A stretch of DNA of 64,000 nucleotides from Mesodorylaimus sp. YZB2_4 (taxonomy: Eukaryota; Nematoda; Enoplea; Dorylaimida; Dorylaimidae), in assembly GCA_030248295.1 (NCBI GenBank), contig JASANH010001723.1, positions 186,001-250,000 on the forward strand, read 5' to 3'. Positions 18,951 through 30,139 of the stretch are shown here, one piece after another. The translations under genes were made by a program, and so were the position numbers. The notes under the pieces were generated by a model, which was given only the letters and a program-made list of their open reading frames with translations, had not been told where the DNA came from and did no database searches. Each line of letters opens with the position of its first letter. Position 1 is the stretch's first letter.

Positions 18951-21542
18951 CTATTTACAAAAATATTCTTCCACTCGTTCAACGCACTTCTCACATTTCA
19001 CTTCGCAGCACCAAACGAACTTACAGTTGCAGTCCCACGCTTGCTCCACTTCTTTGACGACGTACCTGAAAAAGGAGAATCGATCTGATCGTGAGTACTT
19101 GCCAACAAAGTAATCCCACTCAATTGCATAATAATACTTTCGTGACGGGCCCGTAAAGTCAACCCCATGTCCTTGCATACCCGACAGCCCCAGCAGCCCA
19201 TATCAGACACCGCAACAGCCTACAACAGTAAATAATTCAACGTACCCCCGACTGCAGCATAATAATTGACAGCTATCAGTCCCATAGCTGTTGCGATTAC
19301 AACGTCGCCCCCTCGTTCCAACAATACCGTACTTGGGATTCTCTTGACAAAAATCTGGTGACTCTTGCAAATAGATAAGATCACGTTTAGTCGGTTTCTT
19401 GACACCTAGACAAAAACCACGGGGTTTTCACTATCAGATATGCTATTGGACATAGTTTACCTTTGAGAAGAGGTTTTAGCTTATGGCGCTGCCCTGACAA
19501 CTGAACTCGGGTGGCACCATCGAATTTCCGATATAGAACCTCTCCAATACGTCTGAATTCTTCCATCCTTCGCCAGCATATCTTTACAGTGCATGATCCA
19601 GACACGCCGTGGCACTTGCACATTGGGCGCATTGTGTTCCGGATAGCCTATTGGAAGCCAGATTAAAAGGAATGCCAAGTTGCCACATCAGCTACTTACC
19701 CTTCTTCCAGCCTCGTTATTGTGCAGGTTCATCATCTTGGGCGCCGGGTCAGTCCATCGTCTAGCCAGCTCATTGGAGTCGACAAAATCCTTGCTCAGGC
19801 GCTCGCCATAAGAAATATCTTCTGAGCAGCCACCCCATTCCCATTCGCCCTTCAAAGCACAACTTATTTCTTGGAAAACACTGGCGATGGCAAATTTTTA
19901 AATAAATCTACCTTATTGTCGGCTTTTCGATGCACGTTCTTGTCACAAGCACATGACTGTAATTCACCTTGACTGCATGCTCGGGTCACACTGTAAGCGA
20001 CCCCAGCGGCCGTGATGGAATGGACATAGGCTTTTTCTCGGCTGTCTGAAAAGGACCGTTATATGAATCCAAGACATATTCGCACAAAAGCGATAGCAGA
20101 ACTGCCTCAATTGCAAGAGAGGACTGTACAGTGAGAAGGGCCTAGCAGATCCGCTGACAAGGTCTGTACTAGTGCACCAATCGTAAGATGAACGGTGGAA
20201 ATTTCACAGAATGTTATCTCACGGTGAGCATGTTCATGATTTCACCGATTGCCTTTGGTCTGTTGCCAATCAATCTCTGATGATCGTAGCCCTAATTGGC
20301 AAGGTGATTCTTACGGCGATAAACGATGCTCCTCTCCAGTGAGCAATCGGGCGTAATGGACGCCGTCACCTGCCCACGTTCGCCTCTTTGCCGCATTGTC
20401 TGTGTAAACCCACTGGGCCAACGGTGACCATGGTGGAAAGAGCGTGTTTATCGAAGCGGAACAGCGTCTCCTGGCCACTGCAGCTCCGCGGGGAGGCGCC
20501 GATTGTGGACGAACACGAAAACGGGGGCCAGAGACTGGCATATGTATAATTAACGTCCAAGACGATACCTTCTTGTCATTGATTCTGTTTGCCTCGATTC
20601 ATCATTTTGACGGCTCGATGACAGTGAAGAATGAGCAGATTGTTTGCTAAAGAGGGCCACGGACGCGAAACCGGGCAAAAGCAGAAGGAGCAAGAAAATA
20701 CGACCCAGTAGATTTCCGAAAATGCCTACTGTAACTCCAGTGCAATTCAAAGCGGATGCCCAGGTCACTGGGGGCAGCATAAAACCGTCAAATAAGAGCA
20801 GCAGCTATGAAAAGACAAATACGCGGACCATGATGGACAGCAGTCTGTCGAGTAGCAGTTGCTTTTGCGCATGAAGCACCCGCCCAATACGGATTAGAGA
20901 AAAGACAGTGCTGCGGGACCGCGTTGGACCTCTCTCCAGTCACCAAGTTACTTACGGAATTTCAGGATTCCTCCGAAGACATCCCCGACGTCATGACCAA
21001 TTGGCGCATCCGATTGCATATCCAATAATGACAGTTTCCTTCCAGCTCCTTTTCCACCTCCGGCCGTCGAGTCATTCTTGAGTACAGGTGGCAAGTTGAC
21101 CTCGAACTGAGTCGAACAATTCCAGTGTCTCCCAGAAAATTGGTTTTGGCATTCGTGAAGTCCCATTTGGGCGCCTGTAGTGAAATAAACCTGGTTATGC
21201 AGTTGGCAGCATTTGGTCGGATGAGGGTGGTACTCCGATGTGCTTACCCTTGCTGACTATGGCCAGCATGTTCTTGCTCAGAGCGCATAATTCCCGTTGC
21301 CGGGTTACCAAATACTGCAAACGTCGGCACTGATCCTTATAATCGTTGTCGAATTGTAGTGTGTGCTGATAAGCACTGGGCATGGCCAGTAACCTGTAAT
21401 CACAAATCTCCTTTTACGTTTACGCATTTCAAATTTGTTTGGCCGAGACTTACCACCAACTGGCCGAGCAGCATTTGAAAACGAGCGAGAATTCGAAACT
21501 GATGACAAGCCAACGCAATAAAGTAATCTGAGACGGAGACAT
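18951..21542 (-). CDS. Wnt secreted signalling protein, eight exons, 399 residues
   Basis: Exons: 21542-21454, 21393-21248, 21174-20956, 20045-19912, 19849-19700, 19647-19461, 19405-19246, 19065-18951; sum 1200 bases, phases consistent. A hydrophobic signal peptide ([12 protein letters not shown]) starts the protein. Family blocks follow in order: [60 protein letters not shown], the invariant [16 protein letters not shown] (about 256-270) holding the serine that is palmitoleoylated, then [17 protein letters not shown] and LLCCSRGY, and the Cys-rich end [10 protein letters not shown]. Length and cysteine framework are those of a full Wnt. Wnts bind Frizzled receptors and direct cell polarity and fate. 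The subfamily was not assigned. The third intron (20955-20046) is much longer than the rest. Confidence 0.96.
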
Positions 21543-23375
21543 TGCCGCGTGCGAATTCTGTAAACGCCGATGGCGTAAAACTCGTTCGAACTTTCGTTCC
21601 CACGGATTATTTTAGAAAATGAACACGTTGTGAAAGTTTGGAAAGATCTAGAATTTCAGAAGTGTCTACGTGAGGCTGCAGTGCCTGAAAACGCGAACAT
21701 AAACGCGGTGGTCGTATAGGATCAGTGAGAATTTGGTAGAGGGTGGGTTCGAGTCTGGCAAATACGAGTAGGGTAGGTGGAAGATGGAAGAGGGTTGGAC
21801 GTTGATGAAGATGATCGGAGTTCGGATATGACCGTTGTCAATCAAAACAAAAATCGAAAGGACCAGTCGAGCCAGGAACAGCCGCCAACAATGAGATCGA
21901 GACTAGACGACGCGGTTCCTAGCAATCGACAACAGCGCGTGTCAATCCGACTTAAAATGTCAAAAGTATAAATACGCGAAGACTGGCGCCTCGGGCTGCT
22001 GTCCAACCTCGGACACGTCTGACCACAGAGCACCATTGCGCTCGGCCAATAGCCACCGACTACCTGATGTCCCCTATGCGTCCCATATAATTCACGATCA
22101 GATCGAGCGAGCTGGCGACTCGGATTAAGGTGTCCCTTTCGTACCATATTCGACCACGGGCTCGCTGGAAAGGGTCGGCCTTTCGTCTATGATAGGTAGG
22201 AATACAAATAGATTACCCGTACGGTCTCCGTCTACGCTCGACCACAAAATAGTCGGCTCGTTTTTATAGTCTGCTAATCGGCTTCCATTCACCGCCAACC
22301 GCCCGCTAGGCCACAAATAAGTGCTCGACATTGTGCCTTCATTAGGACATCGCTTAGGTGTCGGCCGTTGCTTTTATCTTGAGGAGGAAAGAAATGGCCC
22401 CAGAATGCGCGTGTCAACTGCCGCGAGACAAACGAGGCACCATCAGAACTCGCGGTTACTTCCCGGCAACATAGAGTGAGATAAGATATCGGTTTGATCA
22501 GGTGAGGCAGTCAGCACGCACAGACGTGATTGATTTAAAACTGAACTTGAAGAGAGTGACTTTTGGCATGTGATTTCTCGCGGTCGGACCACCCGATCAC
22601 AATACCTCGACTTGGCGGGGGTATTTGATGCTCTTAAACGCGCAAGCTCCTATCATGGCCATGTTGTTAGGTCACTCAAGTTGGGCGTGCGTAAGCTACC
22701 TGGCGGATGGCCGGCCGTATAAGTGTGTTTAGTCTATACAGTGCGGTTATATGCGTATTAGTTATTGCTATGCCTTTGTGCCGCACCCGTGGTCAAGATT
22801 ATTGGAGTCTCGTAAAAGCCAACCTAGGGAGCGGTCGAGTCTTCGCCGCTCTCACAAGCCGTAATACGAGTTACAGTGCACAACCGTTACAGCATACCTG
22901 CTGCCTTTAACAAAATGACGACTCTGTGGAAGCTTGAAAATTCGACTGGCTTTGCAACCCACACAGGGTAGTTCTAGAAACGGGTATTGGCACGGTGCGC
23001 AGATGCATCTTGACCAGGGGATCAGTGTCGCTTAAAAAGATACAGTTTGGTGCAAAAATTGCGTGACAATGTAGGGTAGGTAGCTATTCTAGCCCAAGCA
23101 TCGCGCCTACCCAATGAACGTGTAGTTGCTTGGTATATGTCACTAGTACATAATTCTCATATACCGCAAATGATATGGCAGGCCATGGAAATATGGATCT
23201 CTAAAGAGAGGAGCAATCAAATCCATAGAAGTGTTTGATGGCTCTGTGTATAAGTCTCATAACGAGTCCGTATTACTGGAAGAAGCGACTGGTGAAGCTT
23301 TTGAACTACCTGGTCCATGGCTGAAACATCGCCAAGACTGTTGGCGCTCCGAGCTGCCCGCTAAATGCGGAGGAT
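21543..23375. other. intergenic, upstream of Wnt
   Basis: This is the likely regulatory region of the Wnt gene, which is transcribed leftward. A small plus-strand open frame at 22707-22910 starts with a signal-peptide-like run (SAVICVLVIAMPLC) but has no splice or family support. No repeat other than the SINE that begins at 23376 was recognised. Confidence 0.4.
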
Positions 23376-23809
23376 GGCCGCGGTGGTGCAGCGGTTCGGC
23401 ATTCGCCTCTCCGTATTGCTTGGGAGCGAGTGGCTGGACTCGTCCTGGGTTCGATCCCCGGTGATGAAGGTCGGTTTGCGAGCCATAACCCCTCGCTGAC
23501 CTTGCACGCCAGGCCGTCGCGGACTCACCCGGTGCCGTCGAGGCGCTCCGAGTGGAGAGACAGACGCCAAACGAGTAGACAGTCTCGGCTGTCGAACATC
23601 GACAGGGTTCAAAGCCCACCCGCCATCGGTCGAGGAAGTCGGTGTCCAGTATAGGATGCCCTCGCGTGGAGGTGCTCCTAGTGGAGGTGCTCCTAGTGGA
23701 GACGCTGCTGTGTGTGCCGGTCCCCGCACAGGCCTGCTTAGAAGGTTTGACTGCTGCCCAGCTACAGGCAAAAAGGCTTCGGCCAGCAAAAATTTTTACA
23801 AAAATAAAT
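23376..23809 (+). mobile_element. tRNA-derived SINE, copy 2, uninterrupted
   Basis: This has the same family as the split copy at 463-7467. It begins GGCCGCGGTGGTGCAGCGG, contains box B GGTTCGATCCC near 23450, and shares the long body, including TCGGCTGTCGAACA and GGGTTCAAAGCCCACCCGCC. It ends with a GGCTTCGGCC hairpin-like motif and an A/T-rich tail. Within the body a 13-base unit, GTGGAGGTGCTCC, occurs twice in tandem (about 23665-23690), where copy 1 differs. No clear target duplication was found around this copy, so it is likely older or eroded at its edges. Confidence 0.85.
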
Positions 23810-24789
23810 GATTGATAGCCAGAAGAGCTTCCTCATCTGTTGAACCTAATTTTCACGCTGTATTTTAGTTACATGTGCCTTGCAAGTGGGCTTTTTTGCC
23901 ACGTCCTTTGATAACTTTGGAGCTGGCAGCTATCAGAACTGTATCAGTCTGCTGTCCGAGCGCAATCTAAGTCTGTGTGCTGCACTGACCACGTCTGGAA
24001 TGCAGTGAGCAGAAGACGATTAGTGCCGCTGCGTGGTTGCTACTAAAATAATGATATGTCTTGCACCTAGGCGCGATATCTCTTTCTGAAAAAGTTCGAA
24101 TGTTCTCATTAGCATTTCCATTAGCAACCCGGGCTGCACTTACGTTAGCATTAATTTCGCTTTTCTTTTCTTAGCACATAATAGTATACAAAATTTGTTC
24201 GCTTAATAAAAAGGCGTCCATCAGAAAGCTTCTAGAAGCCCTTTATGATTAAGCAATAAAGGGTGAACTTTTAACTTTTCCAAATAACACTGTGCTTCTA
24301 CCTTCAAACAATCTTATCATATCTTGCGCTCATCTCCCTTCTACAGCCAAGACCCTGCGGTGGCTGTTACTTTTCTTTCCACATCCCCCCATAGGGCCAT
24401 TGACTTTTCTTCTTTCAAATGACGCACACCGTGTGACAAGGTGATGATAACGTTAGAAGTCACACCTAAAAAGATTGACATTCTTTCTTTCGTTAGGAAG
24501 CTATTTTAAAGACAAAAAATCAGTCGCATTCACATTTGTCATATCGTTTTTTACATCCAAAGAACAAATATACATAGCTGGGACACAAAAATGATATGTA
24601 CAGTAAATATATATTTTAAAAGCAATATACAGTACATCCAGGGGCTTAGTTTCTCTTGACTCAGTTTCGTTCCACCCTAAAATTAAAGCTCATCAGAGGT
24701 AATCGACCAACTCGATCACTTTTCGCACAACCGCCGGCGTTGGATGTTAAAAAGATAGCATCGGAAAATCAAAACTGGACGCGATTGAC
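23810..24789. other. intergenic, downstream of globin
   Basis: This A/T-rich stretch should hold the globin 3' UTR at its right end. No exon, RNA gene or repeat was recognised. Confidence 0.4.
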
Positions 24790-26733
24790 CTAAGGAGCAC
24801 GTCCATCCGACCCGTCACCACTGCCTTCGGTTTGGCGCAGTCGTCTACCGGCTCGAGGCAAATTACGACGGGCTTCTTGGAAGCCGAATTTCATTTTATC
24901 AGTGATATAAGCAATAATAATAGCCCAAGCTTTTCTGGCCTCCTCGACTCGTCGATTTTTTTCTCCCCACTCTAATGTACAATCGATGAATGCTTCGGCG
25001 AATACTGACCAGAAATTAATGTGAAATCCAAGATCATAAAAAACTGCGTGTTTTCTCCCCACGTCCATCAGCTTGGATTCAACTTCCCGCAAATTTTCCA
25101 AATTTTGCACGACTTCATTCAGAACGCTGGCCACAGCTTTGGCGTGGGCCTTGCACATGGCATCGACATTAACATGTTGATTTCCCACGTCGACCTTGCG
25201 AAATACGTCCTTGATTTGAGGACTTTTAAAGAACACTCGTTGGAAAATGTGATTTCCCAGAACAGTGGGACCTTTGGTATTGTAGAGTTGCTGCCACAGT
25301 TGTCGAATGAGATTGATTTGAGGCTGCTTGAGCAATGTGATTATGGGCGGTGGGCAAAGCAGATCCGATTTGCTTAAGCTTTTTTTTCTTAATGGTTGTT
25401 GCGATACTGTAGACGGTCGATGCTCTTCACTTCTTTGGTGCAGAACCCGTGTCGATGCTAAAGTAGGTGTGCTTACCCTGACCGCTTCCGAACTGATATC
25501 GGGCGCGCTGTTCACGGCACCTTCGTCTGATAAGTCGAAATTGGCCATGGCACCAATGGTCTTGCGTCGCAGACTAGTGCGCCGATTATGGCGCGCAGTA
25601 TCGGCTATACTTGTCAGGCAAGAAGCCACGGCTTCCTCCGACTCCGAGAAACGGATTGGTGATGTTTGATTGGCGAAACGGACGGAAAGCGGGGTTGAGG
25701 TCAGCGCAGGGCTAGAAGTGACTGCGCAAGGACTGACGCTTCCTCTACGCGCTTCCGCGGCAGATCTGGGAGATGGCCCGCCAGTGCTGTAAATGGGCAT
25801 AGTTGTGGTCGTGGACGTTGCGGACGACGTCAAACAGGCTGACGAACTTGAGGCAAATAAGGGTCGAGGGCCCGGCTGAACGATGAGTGTCGGAGGGCAC
25901 CGATCCACTTCTGTCGATTCTCCGTCGGGCGCACTCCCCGCTACGATAACGACGAGCCGACTTTTAGATTGAGACGGCAAAAGTCCTTCACTGTCGGATG
26001 TTGAGCACCCATTGCTCGATTTCCGAACACCGCATTCCTCCTCAATTGGTGCAGCATAAATGACGTTAATCTTTTCTTTTGACCTCCCGCCGCTCATGGT
26101 GGCTAATGATCTCGACGGGTTCCGTCCTTTTTCTATGGACGCTTGACTCTGATTAGCTTGCTGCGCCTGCCTTGGTTCCTCTTCTTCAAAAGAAGACGAG
26201 GGCGCTATCAGAGCCGCTTGCAATACTTCCATGGTCAAATTACGGCGTTCAGCTTCTTCGAAAAATTCATCAAATACAGGCTCTCTGAAAAGTCTAGGCG
26301 CTGCCGGAGTTAGTTTTTGTATAGCACTCAATGCTGAGGCGACGGCTTGGGCGTCGGCTACAGATGCCAGCCCAACGCCGATACCAGCCGCAGCCACATC
26401 GAGCGATAAAGTCAGAGCATCGGGCACTGTAGGAGAGCAGCGCATCGTGCCTCGCGCGTTCTTGATACTGTTTCGTCCCTTGCCACGACCAGATCTGGAT
26501 GGTGTCTGTTCGCGAGGTTCGCTCGTACTTCGCCGAGTCCGACCCTCACAAGAGTCTTCCGTCCCTCTTCCAGTCTCCTCATCGTCATTAAGCGCATAAG
26601 CACCAGATAAGTTGACTGTACTATTCGGATGTCTCATGGCTGTAGATTTTCGGCGCTTCTCCATCACGTAGGACCAGCTTTTCCCAATAAATTCGGGCGG
26701 TCGGTTGATGAACCCAAACTGATGATTGCCCAT
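24790..26733 (-). CDS. globin with long N-terminal extension, single exon, 647 residues
   Basis: One uninterrupted frame opens with ATG at 26733; a TTTTTAG acceptor-like site lies 13 bases upstream, so a spliced or trans-spliced leader is likely. Residues about 467-618 form a globin fold: helix A/B with LIRQLWQQLY, helix C/D FFKSPQIKDVF, distal-side His near 530 (KAHAKAVASV), proximal His near 562 (VGRKHAVFYDLGF), and a helix G/H end with FIDCTLEW and AWAIIIAYI. The His-His spacing (32) is like neuroglobin and many nematode globins. The first 460 or so residues are Ser/Thr/Arg-rich, low complexity and probably disordered, which is unusual. The protein starts MGN, so N-myristoylation is conceivable, as reported for some nematode globins. 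A short basic tail follows the domain. Probably a heme-based sensor or redox protein. Confidence 0.88.
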   Translation of the reverse strand: MGNHQFGFINRPPEFIGKSWSYVMEKRRKSTAMRHPNSTVNLSGAYALNDDEETGRGTEDSCEGRTRRSTSEPREQTPSRSGRGKGRNSIKNARGTMRCSPTVPDALTLSLDVAAAGIGVGLASVADAQAVASALSAIQKLTPAAPRLFREPVFDEFFEEAERRNLTMEVLQAALIAPSSSFEEEEPRQAQQANQSQASIEKGRNPSRSLATMSGGRSKEKINVIYAAPIEEECGVRKSSNGCSTSDSEGLLPSQSKSRLVVIVAGSAPDGESTEVDRCPPTLIVQPGPRPLFASSSSACLTSSATSTTTTMPIYSTGGPSPRSAAEARRGSVSPCAVTSSPALTSTPLSVRFANQTSPIRFSESEEAVASCLTSIADTARHNRRTSLRRKTIGAMANFDLSDEGAVNSAPDISSEAVRVSTPTLASTRVLHQRSEEHRPSTVSQQPLRKKSLSKSDLLCPPPIITLLKQPQINLIRQLWQQLYNTKGPTVLGNHIFQRVFFKSPQIKDVFRKVDVGNQHVNVDAMCKAHAKAVASVLNEVVQNLENLREVESKLMDVGRKHAVFYDLGFHINFWSVFAEAFIDCTLEWGEKNRRVEEARKAWAIIIAYITDKMKFGFQEARRNLPRAGRRLRQTEGSGDGSDGRAP

Positions 26734-28882
26734 GATCGAAATAGACCTAAAAATTATAGACTTAAAGAGTAAGTCAGTAAATGACGACCTCCCAGCTTAG
26801 CATGTGACGATTTATAGACTGGCGATACGTGTCAAATGCGAGCTTCCACACTCCATTAGTTCAATGGATAGGGTAATAGTCGTCGCGATCAAAAGAAAAG
26901 AAAGTTCAAAGCTTCCGCTAGGCCTTTTTCCGGTAGCCGAAAATGATAGACAAGTTCACATATGCTATCAAAGCCCACTGGAGGCGGTCTAAAGGAATAA
27001 CTGAGCGCCCACCATGATACACAAGGAACCTGGTGGCAACTAAGAGAAAACTCGAAATGGCACGTGCAAAAAAGCATAGAACATTAGAAAGCGCCCAGGC
27101 TAGGTCATCGAGGATTGGCGCCCCCGGCTTACTGGCAGTTTGCATTCTACTCGTACATACGTTAGAAAATGAAATGATCACCAAAACTCAGAAGCATCTT
27201 TTTTCGTCGGCACTTTATCTAATGGTCTTGAATGAACTTCTCACTACTGACGCGACGTCTTGGCGGTCACCACATTTCGCGTCGCTTATCGAAAAAACTA
27301 GTCAGATAGTGAGTTCACCTTCTGTTCAACTTGCCAACTGGCAAGAAGGCAGTTCAAGCACGACTGAATCGTGCAAATTTTTCACGAGGTAACAAATAAG
27401 AATTCAACTCATTGACGTCGGCGGTGAAGAGAACAGTGCGGCGCCCTTTTAGCTAACGGAAACCGAAAAGTCCAATCCAGTGAGTATGTCAGCGGAAGAA
27501 AACCGGGGCAATGCAAAAGAAGTTATAGACTCACGTCAGCTCTAAACTATAACATACCGCCTCACCTGAGCAAGTGGATGCTGCGAACCTTGTTCAACCT
27601 GCCGGCCACCACGATGCCCGGCTAAAACAAAAAAATGGCGGTGACTATTCGGCAGCAAAATGTTAATCACATTTCTTCACGAACTCGTCATTCCCATACT
27701 TGCCACCGATGCAGAGCAGCCTTACTAGCCGAGGTCAAAAACTAGAAACAAGGATTGCTTCTGTCAAACAATACAATAGATCTGGAAAGAAATTGGCAAA
27801 AACAAGTTAGGCCCTCATCAAAAGGCACCAGCGTCACTTTTATAAATCTTTAAAGAAGCAGGAAGCTCAGAACTGTAAAATGGAATGTCATAATTAATCG
27901 GCACATGTCACGCAAAGTGCAAGGAAAACTGTTTTTCATATCTTCCTATCCTCGACCGCCTAAAGCCCCTCTACGTATCTAATGGGTAAGCTCTGTTGAG
28001 TGTCTAGTCGCCTAAGCAATTATGTCAGAGCTGCTCTCAATGTGAGCGCACGGGAAGCACAGAAAGAGCGTCCATATATGGCAAGCATGTTTCCACGGTG
28101 CTGATGGATAGAACCGCCTTGCGTGTTTCCTATCCGAGCAAAAGACCGGAATACGAGTGTGTACTGGTTCAACGACCATTGGCCTTCTCAAGAATTCAGT
28201 CAGCTAACGAAGCCTTTTTACTCGCTCCTCCCTTTGCTTTGGCTGGAAAAGAAAACGTTGAGCTAGGAAGCAGTCGGCTAGTTGCGGCAGTTATTACTCG
28301 CTGCTCGTACAGACTCGCACGGGAACTCTCCCATTGACGTCAAAGCGAGCTTATTTTAGCTCAAAAACGATTTTTCCTCTTTATATTAAGATTATTAGTA
28401 TTACAGCACTGTCGAAAACGCCTGACGCCAGACACGCTTGTGTAATTAAGACGGCGTCCCAAACTGAGCCAATGCTTGCAAGTACTCGAAACACAAAACC
28501 CTCCATTACGTCACTTCATAAAAACGGAATGCTCCTTTTTGACCTCAGCGCGTTCTTGCAAACATTTCATCCTCATCATTGGCACGCCCAAACGCATATT
28601 TCAATTCATACGGGCTTCAATTTACGCAGAACAAAACCGTCAAAGATTGCACAGAACTGACGCACAAGCGCGCTGAAAAGAAAACGACTAGACATACATT
28701 TCTGCCAAGCGTACCTACCAGCCACAATGACATAAGGTTACAATAAATAAAATTAAGGTACTAAACTAGGCGAATCGTAAACAATAAAATAGCACGTTCA
28801 AGGTAGAATTGGGTGTCGAAAGACATAGCCAGAACAGCATATTTTCCGCTTGTTACTTCACTAAGGCCCAACTGAAACACTT
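26734..28882. other. intergenic between globin and unc-89
   Basis: This 2.1 kb stretch should hold the globin promoter at the left and the unc-89 3' UTR at the right. No exon chain or repeat was recognised. A run near 26855-26925 resembles part of a tRNA but lacks a proper fold. Confidence 0.4.
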
Positions 28883-30139
28883 TTACAACAAATCTCTTTT
28901 CTTCGAGGCTGGACTATGGCCTAAGCTGGATCTTCTTCTGGGTGCGGGCTCGCCAGTCCCATACGAACTGATAAGTTGATTATTGTCCGTTGCCGCCATG
29001 CGACGAACTTGAACGTAGGTTCGGGCGAATGTGCGTAGACGATTCGATGAAAACTTAATGTTCTCACGCCGACGAATCATAGTCTCGTGGAAGGACAGCC
29101 ATCTGTGCTGCAAGCCTTCTTCCGTATTCATACGGTTTCTAAAAAACAAGATTTCTCTGAGTACAGAAGACAAATCGATCTACCCTAGACCTACCCAGGT
29201 TGTTTCTTCAAAGCCCATGTCATGAAACGCAAAGCTTCTTGGCTGGCATTCGTGAAGACGAAATTCAGGTCCAGTTTTGCCAGCACGATGTTCCTAACGA
29301 CTTCTTCCTGTGAGCGAGGATCGTCCGTCATGAACGGGTGCATTCCACTCAGACTGTAACAGAGAGCGCAAAACTTTCAGGTCAAGTAGAAAGGCAGTTG
29401 CAGGTGAATATACAGGTGAGCTTACAGAAGATAGCTAAGAAGGCCGACTCCCCAAATATCAGCCGCTGGTGTCACGCAACCAGTATGCAGGACTTCAGGA
29501 GCTAAAACACAAATTGCAATTACAGGCAAACAGACTCAGCGGTCCTTCTTACCAGAATATTCAGGAGCACCCAGTCGTTCCACTTTTGATTCCCCCTTTT
29601 CCATGTCTAAGCGAACAGCGGTGCCCGTGTCCAAGACTTTCACATTCCAACTTCTCTTATTCGTGAACATGATGTTGTCCGGTTGCAAGTCCAAGTGGCA
29701 TATTCTGAAAGCAGATTGCGTTCTGGTTAAGTCGAGTCAAATAGACTACCGAGTTTCTTACTTTTTGAAGTGAATCCATTGTAAGGCGCTCAATAGTTGA
29801 GACATGACTCGAGCCACATGCTCTTCGGTGTAGTAGTCGTTATATGTGAACCTTTCAATCAGATTGTCGGATAGCTTTTCCAAGAACAGAATTAAAAATT
29901 CATCCCTAAAAACCCACTTTTATTTATCCCTAATTAGAATACCTTGTTCTAGCTCTGCTTACCTGAGGTACGCGCTGAGCAAAGTAACAACATGTTCGTG
30001 TTGGACTTCACGCAATGCCTCGTATTCTTTCATTGCCTGTCTTCGCATCTCCAAGTTTGCCAACAGAACTTTAGCCACGCAATGAGCAGCGTTCTCGCTT
30101 TGTTTGTCAACTGCGTTGCGGATCAGGCAGAAACGACCT
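28883..30139 (-). CDS. unc-89: unc-89 protein kinase domain 2 (C-terminus)
   Basis: Six exons encode a second titin-like kinase. Seen: ATP lysine in HCVAKVLL, a helix C with KEYEALREV, LILFLEKLSDNLIERF, catalytic loop HLDLQPDN (the usual Lys is Gln), a DFG position reading LDTGTAVRL (Phe replaced by Thr), GAPEYSAPEVL, DIWGVGLLSYLL, HPFMTDD and the end EEGLQHRWLS. The catalytic Asp, the metal-binding Asn and the Asp of DTG are present. The glycine loop reads RGRFCLIRN, with a single Gly. After the domain a basic, Ser-rich tail ends KKRDLL. It is a divergent kinase that may have weak or no activity. Confidence 0.9.

Noticed and set aside
19070..19245. Open frames between the last two Wnt exons ([12 protein letters not shown] and similar)
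   Set aside because: Joining 19246 to 19065 gives an uninterrupted canonical Wnt ending (CCSRGY then VVKEVEQ), so the interval is an intron.
22707..22910. Small open frame with a signal-peptide-like start
   Set aside because: No splice partner, family or conserved feature; such frames are expected by chance.
23340..23830. Target-site duplication around SINE copy 2
   Set aside because: Only a 6-base AAATG-type similarity was found on the two sides, too short to support.
26850..26930. tRNA-like stretch (CAATGGATAGG with a later AGTTCAAAGC)
   Set aside because: The D-arm and T-arm do not pair and no anticodon arm can be formed; only a weak box A resemblance remains.
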